The notes beneath the pieces were generated by a model. It worked only from the letters and a program-made list of their open reading frames with translations, made no database searches and had not been told where the DNA came from. The position numbers and the translations under genes are program-made. A DNA stretch of 64,000 nt, taken from Stenotrophomonas lactitubi. GTDB lineage: Bacteria; Pseudomonadota; Gammaproteobacteria; Xanthomonadales; Xanthomonadaceae. The stretch covers positions 2,480,001 to 2,544,000 of the forward strand of contig NZ_PHQX01000001.1 in NCBI RefSeq assembly GCF_002803515.1, in the 5' to 3' direction. How positions within the stretch are numbered: the stretch's first letter is position 1; each line of letters opens with the position of its first letter. Below, piece after piece: positions 52,262 to 60,590 of this stretch.

Positions 52262-52537
52262 TCAGCCCTGCTCTGACGGGGTGTGTGCGCGGATGGACAA
52301 CGCGTGGATGTCGGTTTCCATCAGCGTGCCCAGCGCCGCGTAGACCGCGCGATGACGGGCCAGCGGCGCCATTCCCGCGAAGCGCTCGCTGACCACGTGC
52401 ACGTTGAAATGGCCACGACCATCGCGCGCTCCGGCGTGGCCTGCATGGCGATGGCTGTCGTCTTCGATCTCAAGCACGCTGGGGGCCAGTGCTTGTTGCA
52501 GCGCATCACGAATCTGCTCGATCCGTTTCGCGTTCAC
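52262..52537 (-). CDS. BolA family protein
   Basis: A 91-aa KH-like protein. [32 protein letters not shown] and [28 protein letters not shown] match BolA with the ligand His and Cys-less loop. Such proteins pair with monothiol glutaredoxins over a shared [2Fe-2S] cluster, or regulate morphology genes. The start is GTG 52537, overlapping the YciI stop by 4 nt (GTGA). It has the extended insert [11 protein letters not shown]. It is co-transcribed with YciI. Confidence 0.9.
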   Translation of the reverse strand: MNAKRIEQIRDALQQALAPSVLEIEDDSHRHAGHAGARDGRGHFNVHVVSERFAGMAPLARHRAVYAALGTLMETDIHALSIRAHTPSEQG

Positions 52538-52839
52538 GGCAGCACCTTGCGGAACGGACGCACCTGTACCCGCACGTAGACGCCTGCGGCGACGTAGGGG
52601 TCGGCATCGGCCCAGGCCTGGGCCTGCGGCAGCGAGTCGAAGCTGGCAATCACCACCGAGCCACTGAACCCTGCCGGGCCCGGGTCTTCGCTGTCGATCG
52701 CCGGACACGGCCCCGCCAGAAGCAGGCGGCCTTCATCGCGCAGTGCGGTCAACCGCGCCAGGTGCTCGGGCCGCGCCTGCAGCCGCTGGGCCAGTACATC
52801 CTGGCCGTCATATCCTTCAATCACATACCACACCGGCAT
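52534..52839 (-). CDS. YciI-family protein
   Basis: A 101-aa dimeric ferredoxin-like-fold protein. [40 protein letters not shown] and [26 protein letters not shown] carry the conserved His-Asp pair of YciI. Function is not settled; some relatives break chlorinated muconate derivatives. Its position right before bolA is widely conserved in proteobacteria. ATG 52839. Confidence 0.88.
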   Translation of the reverse strand: MPVWYVIEGYDGQDVLAQRLQARPEHLARLTALRDEGRLLLAGPCPAIDSEDPGPAGFSGSVVIASFDSLPQAQAWADADPYVAAGVYVRVQVRPFRKVLP

Positions 52840-53205
52840 TTCCTCGCTCGCGTTGCTGGTGAAGCGATTCTAGCCAATCCCGCCCCCTGCCCGGCCTCGG
52901 CTGGACACTGGCGCGGCAAAGGCTTACCCTAGCAACCATTGCACGTGGCTGGATGCAGCAGCCCGTCGGTTTTTGCGGCCAACGCAGCCCCCGACGACCG
53001 ACCCGCTGCTTCGAACCGATCCACACGACCGGGCCCCGTAGACGACCTCCCGTAGTCCTGTCGCTGCCGTGTCCTGCGGAGCGTCCTGTTGTTTGATGTG
53101 TGGAACCGCGCCGAGACAGGCGTGCCTGGTGTCCTGGCGGTCCGTGGCAGTTGCCCGGTATGCCAGCTGCCGCGACTGGTCCGTTGCAATCCTGATCTCC
53201 ATTAG
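52840..53205 (+). other. Gap before scpA: no gene seen
   Basis: These 366 nt hold the divergent starts of yciI and scpA. I see no further gene, repeat or clear promoter. The region is GC-rich without a strong palindrome. Confidence 0.5.
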
Positions 53206-54111
53206 ATGACTTCCGAACTCGCGCTCGACGCGAACACGCCAACCCGGCCGCCCGCCCCCCAGCAGCAGGAAATGCCGCTGGCCGTGGTGCATGGGCAACC
53301 GGTCCTGCAGATTCCGCAGGACCTGTACATCCCGCCGGATGCGCTGGAAGTCATCCTGGACGCCTTTGAAGGACCGCTGGACCTGCTGCTGTACCTGATC
53401 CGCCGGCAGAACCTGGACGTGCTGGACATCCCCGTGGCCGAGATCACCCGGCAGTACGTGGAATACATCACCGTGATGCGCGAGCTGCGCTTCGAGCTTG
53501 CCGCCGAGTACCTCGTGATGGCGGCGATCCTGGCCGAAGTGAAGTCACGCATGCTGCTGCCCCGCCCCCCCAGCGTGGAGGGCGAGGAAGCCGATCCGCG
53601 TGCGGAGCTGGTGCGACGGCTGCAGGAGTACGAACGCTTCAAGCAGGCTGCCGAGGACATCGACGCCCTGCCCCGGCAGGACCGTGACACCAGCGTGGCG
53701 CATGCCTTCATGCCCGAGCGCGCCGCAGTGAAGCTGCCGCCGCCGGTGGACCTGAAGGAAATGCTGATGGCGCTGCACGACGTGCTCAAGCGCGCCGAAC
53801 TGTTCACCGGCCACGCGATCAAGCGCGAGGCACTAAGTGTCCGGCAGCGCATGGGCGAAGTGCTGGGACGGCTTGAAGACGGCAGGTTCTATCGTTTTGA
53901 AAACCTGTTCACCGCCGAAGAAGGCAAGCTGGGCGTGCTGGTCACGTTCCTGGCCGTGCTGGAACTGGCCAAGGAGCAGCTGCTGGACCTTGTGCAGGAA
54001 GAACCGCTGGCGCCGATCTACGTGAAGTCCCTGGCCGCCGGCAATACCAATGCCCCGCTGCAGTTCAGCAGCGAATTCGACGACAACGACGCCGCCAATG
54101 AAAACGAGTGA
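53206..54111 (+). CDS. scpA: Segregation and condensation protein A
   Basis: A 301-aa kleisin. FEGPLDLLLYLIRRQNLDVLDIPVAEIT is the N-terminal Smc-binding helix, and ELAAEYLVMAAILAEVKSRMLLP follows. The C-terminal winged helix has FLAVLELAKEQLLDLVQEEPLAPIYV. It joins the two heads of Smc with ScpB to condense the chromosome. A Pro-rich N-terminal stretch of about 45 residues is extra. Start ATG 53206; scpB begins 13 nt after the stop. Confidence 0.94.
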   Translation: MTSELALDANTPTRPPAPQQQEMPLAVVHGQPVLQIPQDLYIPPDALEVILDAFEGPLDLLLYLIRRQNLDVLDIPVAEITRQYVEYITVMRELRFELAAEYLVMAAILAEVKSRMLLPRPPSVEGEEADPRAELVRRLQEYERFKQAAEDIDALPRQDRDTSVAHAFMPERAAVKLPPPVDLKEMLMALHDVLKRAELFTGHAIKREALSVRQRMGEVLGRLEDGRFYRFENLFTAEEGKLGVLVTFLAVLELAKEQLLDLVQEEPLAPIYVKSLAAGNTNAPLQFSSEFDDNDAANENE

Positions 54112-54124
54112 GCGCTGACTGCCG

Positions 54125-54997
54125 ATGGATCAAACGCTGATCAACCGCATTGTCGAAGGTGCGCTGCTGGCCTCCAGCCAGCCGCTCACCCTGGCCCAGC
54201 TGAAGGACCTGTTCCCGGAAGATGAGCCGGCGCCGCCGGGCAGCATCGAACGTGCGCTGGAACGGCTGCGCGAGAGCTGCCAGGACCGTGGCGTGGAACT
54301 GGTGGAGGTCGCCTCCGGCTTCCGCTACCAGGTGACTGCCGAAGTACATGGCTGGATCAGCCGGCTGTGGACCGAACGCAAGACCCGCTACACCCGCGCC
54401 ACCCTGGAAACGCTGGCACTGATCGCCTACCGGCAACCGATCACCCGTGGCGAGATCGAGCAGGTGCGCGGCGTGGCGGTCAGCAGTAACATCATCCAGG
54501 CACTGGAAGAGCGCGAGTGGATCCGCGTGGTCGGCCACCGCGACGTACCCGGCAAGCCCGCCCTGTTCGGCACCACCAAGGGCTTCCTGGACTACTTCGG
54601 GCTGAAACGCCTGGACGAACTGCCGCCCCTTTCCGAGCTGAAGGACCTGGGCGACCTGGAACCGCAACTGGCGCTGGATCGCGACGCCCCCCTCGCCGCC
54701 AGTGCCGACGGCCCGGACGTGAGCGCCGACCCGGATACCGCTGCAAATGACGACGCCGGCATCACCGCTGGCGACACCCCCGATTCTGCCGACGCACTTC
54801 CTGCGGCGGCCGACGATGAGCAAGCACCTTCGCCCTCCGATGATGGGCACCCCGATTCCGCGCCGGGCGAGCGCGCGGTGACAGTGAACGAACGCGAAGA
54901 CAACGCCGTCGCGAAGACGACCGTGGCTGTTGACCAAGCCGATTCCGAACCAGAGGCCGACCTCGAAACCGTCGGCCGGAGCAAAACTGATGAGTGA
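54125..54997 (+). CDS. scpB: Segregation and condensation protein B, long acidic tail
   Basis: A 290-aa protein. The two winged-helix domains cover about 1-185 (IVEGALLASSQPLTLAQLKDL, FRYQVTAEVHGWISRLWTERK, YRQPITRGEIEQVRGVAVSSNIIQALEEREWI). The next 105 residues are an acidic, disordered Asp/Ala/Pro/Glu tail not needed in typical ScpB (about 180-200 aa). Start ATG 54125. The stop overlaps the rluB start by 8 nt. The tail may be a xanthomonad-specific addition. Confidence 0.9.
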   Translation: MDQTLINRIVEGALLASSQPLTLAQLKDLFPEDEPAPPGSIERALERLRESCQDRGVELVEVASGFRYQVTAEVHGWISRLWTERKTRYTRATLETLALIAYRQPITRGEIEQVRGVAVSSNIIQALEEREWIRVVGHRDVPGKPALFGTTKGFLDYFGLKRLDELPPLSELKDLGDLEPQLALDRDAPLAASADGPDVSADPDTAANDDAGITAGDTPDSADALPAAADDEQAPSPSDDGHPDSAPGERAVTVNEREDNAVAKTTVAVDQADSEPEADLETVGRSKTDE

Positions 54998-56726
54998 CAC
55001 CCCCCGCAAGCCCTCGTTGAACAAGCTTTCGCTCAAGCGCGAAGCCACGTCCGAACAGTTCAAGCTGGAAGAACGCCTGCACAAGGTCCTGGCCCAGGCC
55101 GGCCTCGGCTCGCGTCGTGCGCTGGAACAGCGCATCGCTGAAGGCCTGGTCAAGGTCAACGGTGAAGTCGCGCAGACCGGCATGTCGGTCAAGAGCGGCG
55201 ACAAGATCGAGCTCGACGGTCGCGGCTTCGTCGCCACCGCGCTGGCCGAGCCCTCGCGCGTGCTGGTCTACAACAAGCCGGAAGGCGAAGTGACCACCCG
55301 CGAAGACCCCGAAGGTCGCCCGACCGTGTTCGAATCCCTGCCGGCGCTGAAGGGTGCCCGCTGGATCGCCGTCGGCCGCCTGGACATCAACACCACCGGC
55401 CTGCTGCTGGCGACCACCGACGGTGAGCTGGCCAACGCCATGATGCACCCCTCGTTCGAGGTGGAGCGCGAGTACGTGGTGCGCGTGCGTGCCCCGGAAG
55501 GCGAGGACAAGGTGCCTGACGCCGTCGTCGACCGCCTCACCCGTGGTGTCGCGCTGGAAGATGGCCCGGCCAAGTTCGATGAGATCGAACGCATCGGCGG
55601 TACCGATTCGCACGACTGGTTCCGCGTCGTGGTGAAGGAAGGCCGCAACCGCGAAGTGCGCCGCCTGTGGGAATCGCAGGGCTGCCAGGTCAGCCGCCTC
55701 AAGCGCACCCGCTACGGCAAGGTCAGCCTGCCGCGCGAACTGGCCCGCGGCCAGTCCGTCGAACTGCCGGGCAGCCAGGTCGAAGCGCTGCGCGCCGAAC
55801 TGAAGCTGGAAGAAGGCGCGCCGTCGGCCCTGACCCTGCAGCCGGTGATCGGCCAGCGTCGTGCCGCCAAGACCACCGTGCGCGTGCGCGAAGGTGGCCG
55901 CGGCAACGCCTACGTCAACGGTCACAACACCGCTGATGAAGGTCGCGAACTGCGTCGCTTCGACAACGTCCGCGAAGACCGCGGCCGCGGTCGCGGCGGC
56001 AAGGGTGGCGGCGGTTTCAAGGGCGGCCTGACGGTCAGCGGCGAAGCCGCAGCCAAGCAGGCGCAGCGCCCGTTCAAGCAGCGCGCGCCGAAGAACGACC
56101 GCTCGCTGCCGGAAGGCAACCCGGCCGCATTCCGTACCTGGTACGTGCCTGATGGCGTCAGCACCGGCCCGAGCGGCCACCGCAATGCCGGTCCGGGCGC
56201 ACGTGGCCCCGGCGCGCGTGGTCCGGGCGCAGGTGCAGGTGCAGGCGGCCAGGGCCGTCCGTACGGCAAGCCGAAGGGCCCGGGCGCAGGCGCCGGTGGT
56301 GGTCAGGGTCGTGGCGGCTACGGCGGTGAAGGTCGCGGTGGCTACGGTGGTGAAGGACGTGGTGGCGCCGGTGGCGCCGGTGGCCAGGGTCGTCCGGCCG
56401 GTGCGGGCAACCGCTCGCAGGGCCAGGGCAACAAGCATCCGTACGGCCATCCGGGCAATGCCCCCAGCTTCCCGTCCGACCACGCCAATCCCGGCTTCAG
56501 TCCGTACGGCACCTCGCGTCCGGCCGGCAACGGTCGTCCGGGCGGCAATGCGAATGCACGTCCGGGTGGTAACCGTGGTCCGGGTGGTCCGGGCGGCAAT
56601 CGCGGTCCGGGTGGCCCCGGTGGCAACCGTGGTCCCGGCGGCCCGGGTGGCAACCGCGGCCCGGGTGGCCCCGGCGGCAACCGTGGCCCGGGTGGCCCGC
56701 GTCGCAGCGGCCCGCGCGGCGGCTGA
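54990..56726 (+). CDS. rluB: 23S rRNA pseudouridine synthase RluB with long Gly/Arg/Pro tail
   Basis: A 578-aa protein. The first 270 residues are RluB: an S4 domain (ERLHKVLAQAGLGSRRALEQRI, VKVNGEVAQTGMSVKSGDKI) and the catalytic region WIAVGRLDINTTGLLLATTDGELA (GRLDINTTG with catalytic Asp). It modifies U2605. From about 320 on the sequence is low-complexity, rich in Gly, Arg and Pro, with five perfect repeats of GGNRGPGGP at the end. Such tails bind RNA in other proteins. Start ATG 54990 inside scpB's last codons; a longer start at 54930 is possible. Length is twice E. coli RluB (291 aa). Confidence 0.92.
   Translation: MSDTPRKPSLNKLSLKREATSEQFKLEERLHKVLAQAGLGSRRALEQRIAEGLVKVNGEVAQTGMSVKSGDKIELDGRGFVATALAEPSRVLVYNKPEGEVTTREDPEGRPTVFESLPALKGARWIAVGRLDINTTGLLLATTDGELANAMMHPSFEVEREYVVRVRAPEGEDKVPDAVVDRLTRGVALEDGPAKFDEIERIGGTDSHDWFRVVVKEGRNREVRRLWESQGCQVSRLKRTRYGKVSLPRELARGQSVELPGSQVEALRAELKLEEGAPSALTLQPVIGQRRAAKTTVRVREGGRGNAYVNGHNTADEGRELRRFDNVREDRGRGRGGKGGGGFKGGLTVSGEAAAKQAQRPFKQRAPKNDRSLPEGNPAAFRTWYVPDGVSTGPSGHRNAGPGARGPGARGPGAGAGAGGQGRPYGKPKGPGAGAGGGQGRGGYGGEGRGGYGGEGRGGAGGAGGQGRPAGAGNRSQGQGNKHPYGHPGNAPSFPSDHANPGFSPYGTSRPAGNGRPGGNANARPGGNRGPGGPGGNRGPGGPGGNRGPGGPGGNRGPGGPGGNRGPGGPRRSGPRGG
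56565..56699 (+). repeat. Five 27-bp tandem repeats in rluB
   Basis: Units encode GGNRGPGGP. The DNA varies at third positions (GGT/GGC, CGT/CGC), so the protein repeat is exact while the DNA repeat is not, which suggests selection on the protein. Confidence 0.9.
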
Positions 56727-56748
56727 TCGACCGCACTGCTGACACATG

Positions 56749-56777
56749 AAAAACCCCGGCTCCGGCCGGGGTTTTTC
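56749..56777 (+). terminator. Rho-independent terminator of rluB
   Basis: AAAAACCCCGGC TCC GGCCGGGGTTTTT with T tract, 22 nt past the stop. Confidence 0.92.
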
Positions 56778-56784
56778 TTTAAAC

Positions 56785-56863
56785 AGGGGACGGAGGGGAT
56801 CAAGTCGTTTTTGCCAGACTGTGTGTCGAACGGGCGAAAGCGACTTAATCCCCTCCGTCCCCT
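56785..56863. repeat. Second-type inverted repeat overlapping the AraC gene end
   Basis: AGGGGACGGAGGGGATCAAGTCG and CGACTTAATCCCCTCCGTCCCC face each other across 33 nt. This is not of the GTAG type. The right arm carries the last five codons and stop of the AraC gene (read on minus as GDGGD, stop). Confidence 0.8.
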
Positions 56864-57633
56864 TTTGCGTGGCGCTGGAAGGCGGCGGGTGTGGTGCCAG
56901 CCATGCTGCGGAAGAAGGCAATGAACGGGCTCTCTGCCGAGAAGCCGGTGTCCTGCGCGACGTGTGCGACGCGATGGCCAAGCAGCAGCAGTTCCATCGC
57001 CCGCATCAGGCGCCATTGCTGGCGCCAGGCCTGGTAGCCCATGCCGGTGTCGCGCTGCATCAGCCGGCCCACGGTGCGCACGCTCAAGCCCGTGCGTGCG
57101 GCCAGCTCCCCCAGTTCGGGCGGCAGGTGTTCGGCCAGCGGCAGGCAACGTGCGATGCGTGGATCGTGCGGCAATGGCAGGTCCATCGGCGCTACCGGTG
57201 CGGCGGCGATCTCCAGCAAGCACAGCGCGAGCTGATGGTGCGCACGTGGCGCCTGCCAGTCGTGATCGAACGGTGCCTGCGCGATCGGCTCCAGCAGCGC
57301 CTGCAGCAAGGGCCCCACCCCGATGATTGCCGGCTGCTGCGGCAGCTGTGTCGACAGCGTGGTATCGAAGTACAGCGAGCGGTAGTCCACCGCCTGGCGC
57401 ATCTGCGCCCGATGGCGCAGGCCGCCAGGGATCCACGCCGCGCGCGACGGCGGCAGCAGACTGATGCGGTCACCAAAAGTCAGCCGCGTGCAGCCCTGTC
57501 GCGTGTACAGCAGCTGCGCACGTGCGTGCTGATGCCAGCCCGAATCGTGATCAGCCAGCGACGAGGCAATGCCCAGCACCGGCGCGTCCCAGGCATCGGC
57601 ATCGAAGTGCGCATCCGGCTGCAGCCAGGCCAT
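56845..57633 (-). CDS. AraC-family transcriptional regulator
   Basis: A 262-aa regulator. A cupin-like N-terminal part has HQHARAQLLYTRQGCTRLTF. The C-terminal HTH pair has LGELAARTGLSVRTVGRLMQRDTGMGY and VAHVAQDTGFSAESPFIAFFRSMAGTTPAAFQRH. It lies divergent from a drug-type MFS gene, so it is probably its activator or repressor. Start ATG 57633. The last residues are encoded by a repeat. An inverted repeat CTGTC..GACAG lies in the 90-nt gap, a possible operator (57650-57665). Confidence 0.92.
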   Translation of the reverse strand: MAWLQPDAHFDADAWDAPVLGIASSLADHDSGWHQHARAQLLYTRQGCTRLTFGDRISLLPPSRAAWIPGGLRHRAQMRQAVDYRSLYFDTTLSTQLPQQPAIIGVGPLLQALLEPIAQAPFDHDWQAPRAHHQLALCLLEIAAAPVAPMDLPLPHDPRIARCLPLAEHLPPELGELAARTGLSVRTVGRLMQRDTGMGYQAWRQQWRLMRAMELLLLGHRVAHVAQDTGFSAESPFIAFFRSMAGTTPAAFQRHAKGDGGD

Positions 57634-57723
57634 GTCCGATTTCCTACACTTTCTGTCAGGACCGACAGATTGCGCCAATGCGCCGGCCACCACAATGCGC
57701 GGCCCCGATTCCGGAGCGCCCGC

Positions 57724-58851
57724 ATGTCGCGTCGCCTGTTGCTGCTCACCATCGCGCTGCTGATGTTCCCGCAGCTGGCCCAGACCCTGTACAGCCCCGC
57801 CCTGGCCGATCTCGCCGGGCGCTTCGCGCTGCCCCCGGGCGCCGCCAGCCAGGCGATGAGCCTTTACCTGTTCGGTTTCGCCGCCGGTGTCGCGCTGTGG
57901 GGATGGCTGGCCGACCGTATCGGCCGCCGCCCAGCCCTGCTCGGCGGCCTGGCCGTGTTCGCACTGGCGGCCTGCGGAGGCCTGCTGGCCAGCACGTTCG
58001 GCCAGGTCCTGCTGGCCCAGGCACTGGCCGCGCTGGGCGCGGCGACGGCCTCGGTGGTGACGCAGACAGTACTGCGCGATCACCTGCAGGGGCCGGCCTT
58101 GGCGCAGGCGTTCTCGTGGATCGGCATGGCGCTGGCATTGAGCCCGGCGATCGGGCTGGCACTGGGGACGTTGCTGGTTGCCACCCATGGCTATGCCGGC
58201 GTGCAGGCAGGCCTGCTGCTGATTGCCCTGCTGCTGATGCTTGGATGCACATCCGGCCTGCACGAGAGCCGCCCTGCCAACGTCGGGCACACCCCTCTGC
58301 TGCCACTGCTGCGGCAACTGCTCTGCGACCGCTGGATCTGGTCACAGGCGCTGCTGGTGATGGCATTCAACGTGGCCATGTACAGCTGGTACGCCCTGGG
58401 GCCCTTCGTGTTCGAGCGACTGCACTGGCCGCTGGCCTGGTTCGGTGCCAGCGGAGCGCTGCTGGCGCTGGGTTCGGCGCTGGGCGCCTGGGGCAATGGC
58501 CGCCTGCTACGCGCAGGCGCGTGCGCCACCACCCGCATCCAACTCGCCGCGGGGCTGGTGCTGGCCGGTGGCCTGTTGGCTGTACTGCTGCATGATCGAC
58601 CCGCTCTGGTCGTGGCGATGGTGCCGGTGGTGACCGGCTTCGGCCTGGCCATTCCCAATGTGCTCGGCCAGGCCCTGCGCGGCTATCCGCATTGCCTCGG
58701 CAGCGCAGGCGCGCTGTTCGGCCTGCTCTATTACCTGTTGATCGGCGTGGCGATGGCCGTGGTCGGTGCACTGCAGCTGCTGGCACCGACGCTCATCGCA
58801 TGCGGGCTGCTTGCACTTTGGCTGCAGCGGCCGCGCGCCGTTGTGGCCTAG
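57724..58851 (+). CDS. MFS transporter, Bcr/CflA-like drug exporter type
   Basis: A 375-aa transporter with about 12 segments. SPALADLAGRFALPPGAASQAMSLYLFGFAAG and GWLADRIGRRPALLGGLAVF (motif A, GWLADRIGRRP) match the Bcr/CflA exporters. RDHLQGPALAQAFSWIGMALALSPAIGLALGTLL is the motif C region. Substrate unknown; drug or small-molecule efflux is usual. Start ATG 57724. It is regulated, by inference, by the AraC gene it diverges from. Confidence 0.88.
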   Translation: MSRRLLLLTIALLMFPQLAQTLYSPALADLAGRFALPPGAASQAMSLYLFGFAAGVALWGWLADRIGRRPALLGGLAVFALAACGGLLASTFGQVLLAQALAALGAATASVVTQTVLRDHLQGPALAQAFSWIGMALALSPAIGLALGTLLVATHGYAGVQAGLLLIALLLMLGCTSGLHESRPANVGHTPLLPLLRQLLCDRWIWSQALLVMAFNVAMYSWYALGPFVFERLHWPLAWFGASGALLALGSALGAWGNGRLLRAGACATTRIQLAAGLVLAGGLLAVLLHDRPALVVAMVPVVTGFGLAIPNVLGQALRGYPHCLGSAGALFGLLYYLLIGVAMAVVGALQLLAPTLIACGLLALWLQRPRAVVA

Positions 58852-58946
58852 GAATTATTGCAAAGGCCATGCGCTGTGCGCTGCTTCCGGAATCGCCCCC
58901 TATGCACTGGCTATCGTGCGCACTCTCCCCAACGAGGCAGATGCCC

Positions 58947-59240
58947 ATGATCACCATCACCGCCGAACAGGCCCGCGCCAACGCAGATGCCGCTACGCGT
59001 CCTGTCGACCAGTACTACCGCGATCTCGACACATCGATCCAGGCGGGGTCGGAAAATGGCCGCCGCTACATCGTGTTCGGCTTCAGCCAGGCTTTGGCCA
59101 GCGAGCGGCTCGTCGAGGGCGTCGTCGCGCAGTTGCAGAAGAATGGCTTCGAGGTCGAACGACTGCCCAGCGATGCCGAGCAGCATTACATCCGCATCAG
59201 CTGGGAAGGAGCCGCGCCGGCCCGGCTCAACGCCGGCTGA
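58947..59240 (+). CDS. Small conserved-looking protein of unknown function (97 aa)
   Basis: A 97-aa soluble protein, no signal. TITAEQARANADAATRPVDQYYRDLDTSI and NGRRYIVFGFSQALASERLVEGVVAQLQKNGFEVERL suggest an alpha-beta fold. I do not recognise the family. ATG 58947 has GAGG 9 nt upstream; ATG 58941 is in frame too. Its 3' end overlaps the convergent gene at 59227 by 14 nt. Confidence 0.68.
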   Translation: MITITAEQARANADAATRPVDQYYRDLDTSIQAGSENGRRYIVFGFSQALASERLVEGVVAQLQKNGFEVERLPSDAEQHYIRISWEGAAPARLNAG

Positions 59241-59664
59241 TGGTGAACGCCGCGCCGTCCACACCCAGGTCCCAGCCCTTGCCGGTGCCGGACAGTGCCA
59301 GCGAGATATCGCCCTTGGTCATCACCTGCGCGTTGCTGGACTTCACTGCACCCGCGTGCGCGCCTACCGAGGCGTAGGTGCCCAGCAGCTCGCCGACGCT
59401 GCTGGCGCCGGTGAAGCTGCCACGGCCATCGGTGATCTTCGACTTGCCGACAGTCAGGCCGCCGCCCTTCAGCTGGATCCGCACCGGCATGCTGGAACCG
59501 TTGGTGCAGTGGATGGTGCCGTTGCCCGAGGCGGTCTTGTAGATCAGCGACCAGCCCGACAGGTTGTAGCGCAGCTGGCAATCGAGGTTGCCACCGGCCT
59601 GCGCGGTCGGGGCCAGGGAGGCGGCGGCCAGCGCCAGCAGCAGGGCAAAGGGCTTGGTATTCAT
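59227..59664 (-). CDS. Secreted protein of unknown function (145 aa)
   Basis: A 145-aa protein with signal FALLLALAAASLAPTAQA. The mature part is small-residue-rich: LDCQLRYNLSGWSLIYKTASGNGTIHCTNGSS and GRGSFTGASSVGELLGTYASVGAHAGAVKSSN. It looks like a beta-barrel or lipid-binding fold; two Cys could pair. I do not recognise the family. Start ATG 59664. It overlaps the 97-aa gene at 3' ends. Confidence 0.72.
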   Translation of the reverse strand: MNTKPFALLLALAAASLAPTAQAGGNLDCQLRYNLSGWSLIYKTASGNGTIHCTNGSSMPVRIQLKGGGLTVGKSKITDGRGSFTGASSVGELLGTYASVGAHAGAVKSSNAQVMTKGDISLALSGTGKGWDLGVDGAAFTISRR

Positions 59665-59769
59665 CGGCAGAACGTCCACATCGGTCGGAATGTGGGCGAA
59701 TCTAGCAGCGCACGCGTGCACGTTGGATGCAGGCGCGCGCGGTGAGGCGGCAGGCGTTCAGCCGCCGTA

Positions 59770-60576
59770 TCAGGCCTGCACATCCAGATGGAAGGCATCG
59801 GCATCGAGCATCGCCGGGAAGCGTGCACGGTGCGAGGCCAGCGCTTCGGCCGAGATGGTGGTAGTCACCACCTGTTCCCGTTCGCGGATCTCCACCTGCG
59901 GCTGGCCGAGGAAGTCGATGACTGCGCTGTCACCTGCGTAGTGCAGCTGGTTGCCGTCCACGCCTACGCGGTTGACCGCAGCGACGAAGCACAGGTTCTC
60001 GATCGCCCGCGCGCGCAACAGGGTCTTCCACGCATAGGCGCGCGCCGACGGCCAGTTGGCGACGAAGATCTGCAGATCGAAGTCCAGCTGTTCAACACGC
60101 TCGACGTTGTAGCGGTTGCGGCAGAACACCGGGAAACGCAGGTCGTAGCAGACCTGCGGATTGATCCGCCAGCCCTTCCATTCCACGCACAGGCGGTCGC
60201 GGCCGGCGGCATAGCGCTCGTGCTCGCCGCCGTAACGGAACAGATGGCGCTTGTCGTAGTACTGCAGGCCACCGTCGGGGGTGGCGAACAGCAGGCGGTT
60301 GTAGACACCCTCGCCATCGCGCAGCTGCACGCTGCCGATCACCGCCGCGTTCAAGGCCTTGGCCTGTTCGCGCACCCAGGCCACGGTCGGGCCGTCCATG
60401 CCTTCGGCCTGGGCGATGGCTTCGTTGGAAAAGCCACTGGTGAAGGTCTCCGGCAGGATGACCAGATCGGTGGTCCCGGCCAGCGGCGCCAGCAGCGCAC
60501 CGTAGTAGGCGCGGTTACCGGCCGGGTCGTGCCAGCGGGTGTCGCCTTGCACGAGGGAAATGCGCAGGTCCTGCAT
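59770..60576 (-). CDS. yafV: Omega-amidase, carbon-nitrogen hydrolase family
   Basis: A 268-aa nitrilase-fold enzyme. Catalytic triad: Glu in LVILPETFTSGFS, Lys in YYDKRHLFRYGGE, Cys in INPQVCYDLRFPVFCRN. It hydrolyses alpha-ketosuccinamate and alpha-keto-glutaramate. With the aminotransferase beside it (14 nt upstream), it completes the glutamine-transaminase/omega-amidase route, in which amido-keto acids formed by transamination are removed. Start ATG 60576. Confidence 0.88.
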   Translation of the reverse strand: MQDLRISLVQGDTRWHDPAGNRAYYGALLAPLAGTTDLVILPETFTSGFSNEAIAQAEGMDGPTVAWVREQAKALNAAVIGSVQLRDGEGVYNRLLFATPDGGLQYYDKRHLFRYGGEHERYAAGRDRLCVEWKGWRINPQVCYDLRFPVFCRNRYNVERVEQLDFDLQIFVANWPSARAYAWKTLLRARAIENLCFVAAVNRVGVDGNQLHYAGDSAVIDFLGQPQVEIREREQVVTTTISAEALASHRARFPAMLDADAFHLDVQA

Positions 60577-60590
60577 GCCGTCTACTCCGC

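Noticed and set aside
54762..56981. Minus-strand 739-codon frame opposite rluB
   Set aside because: Mirror of the Gly/Arg/Pro tail gives Ala/Thr repeats; not a real protein.
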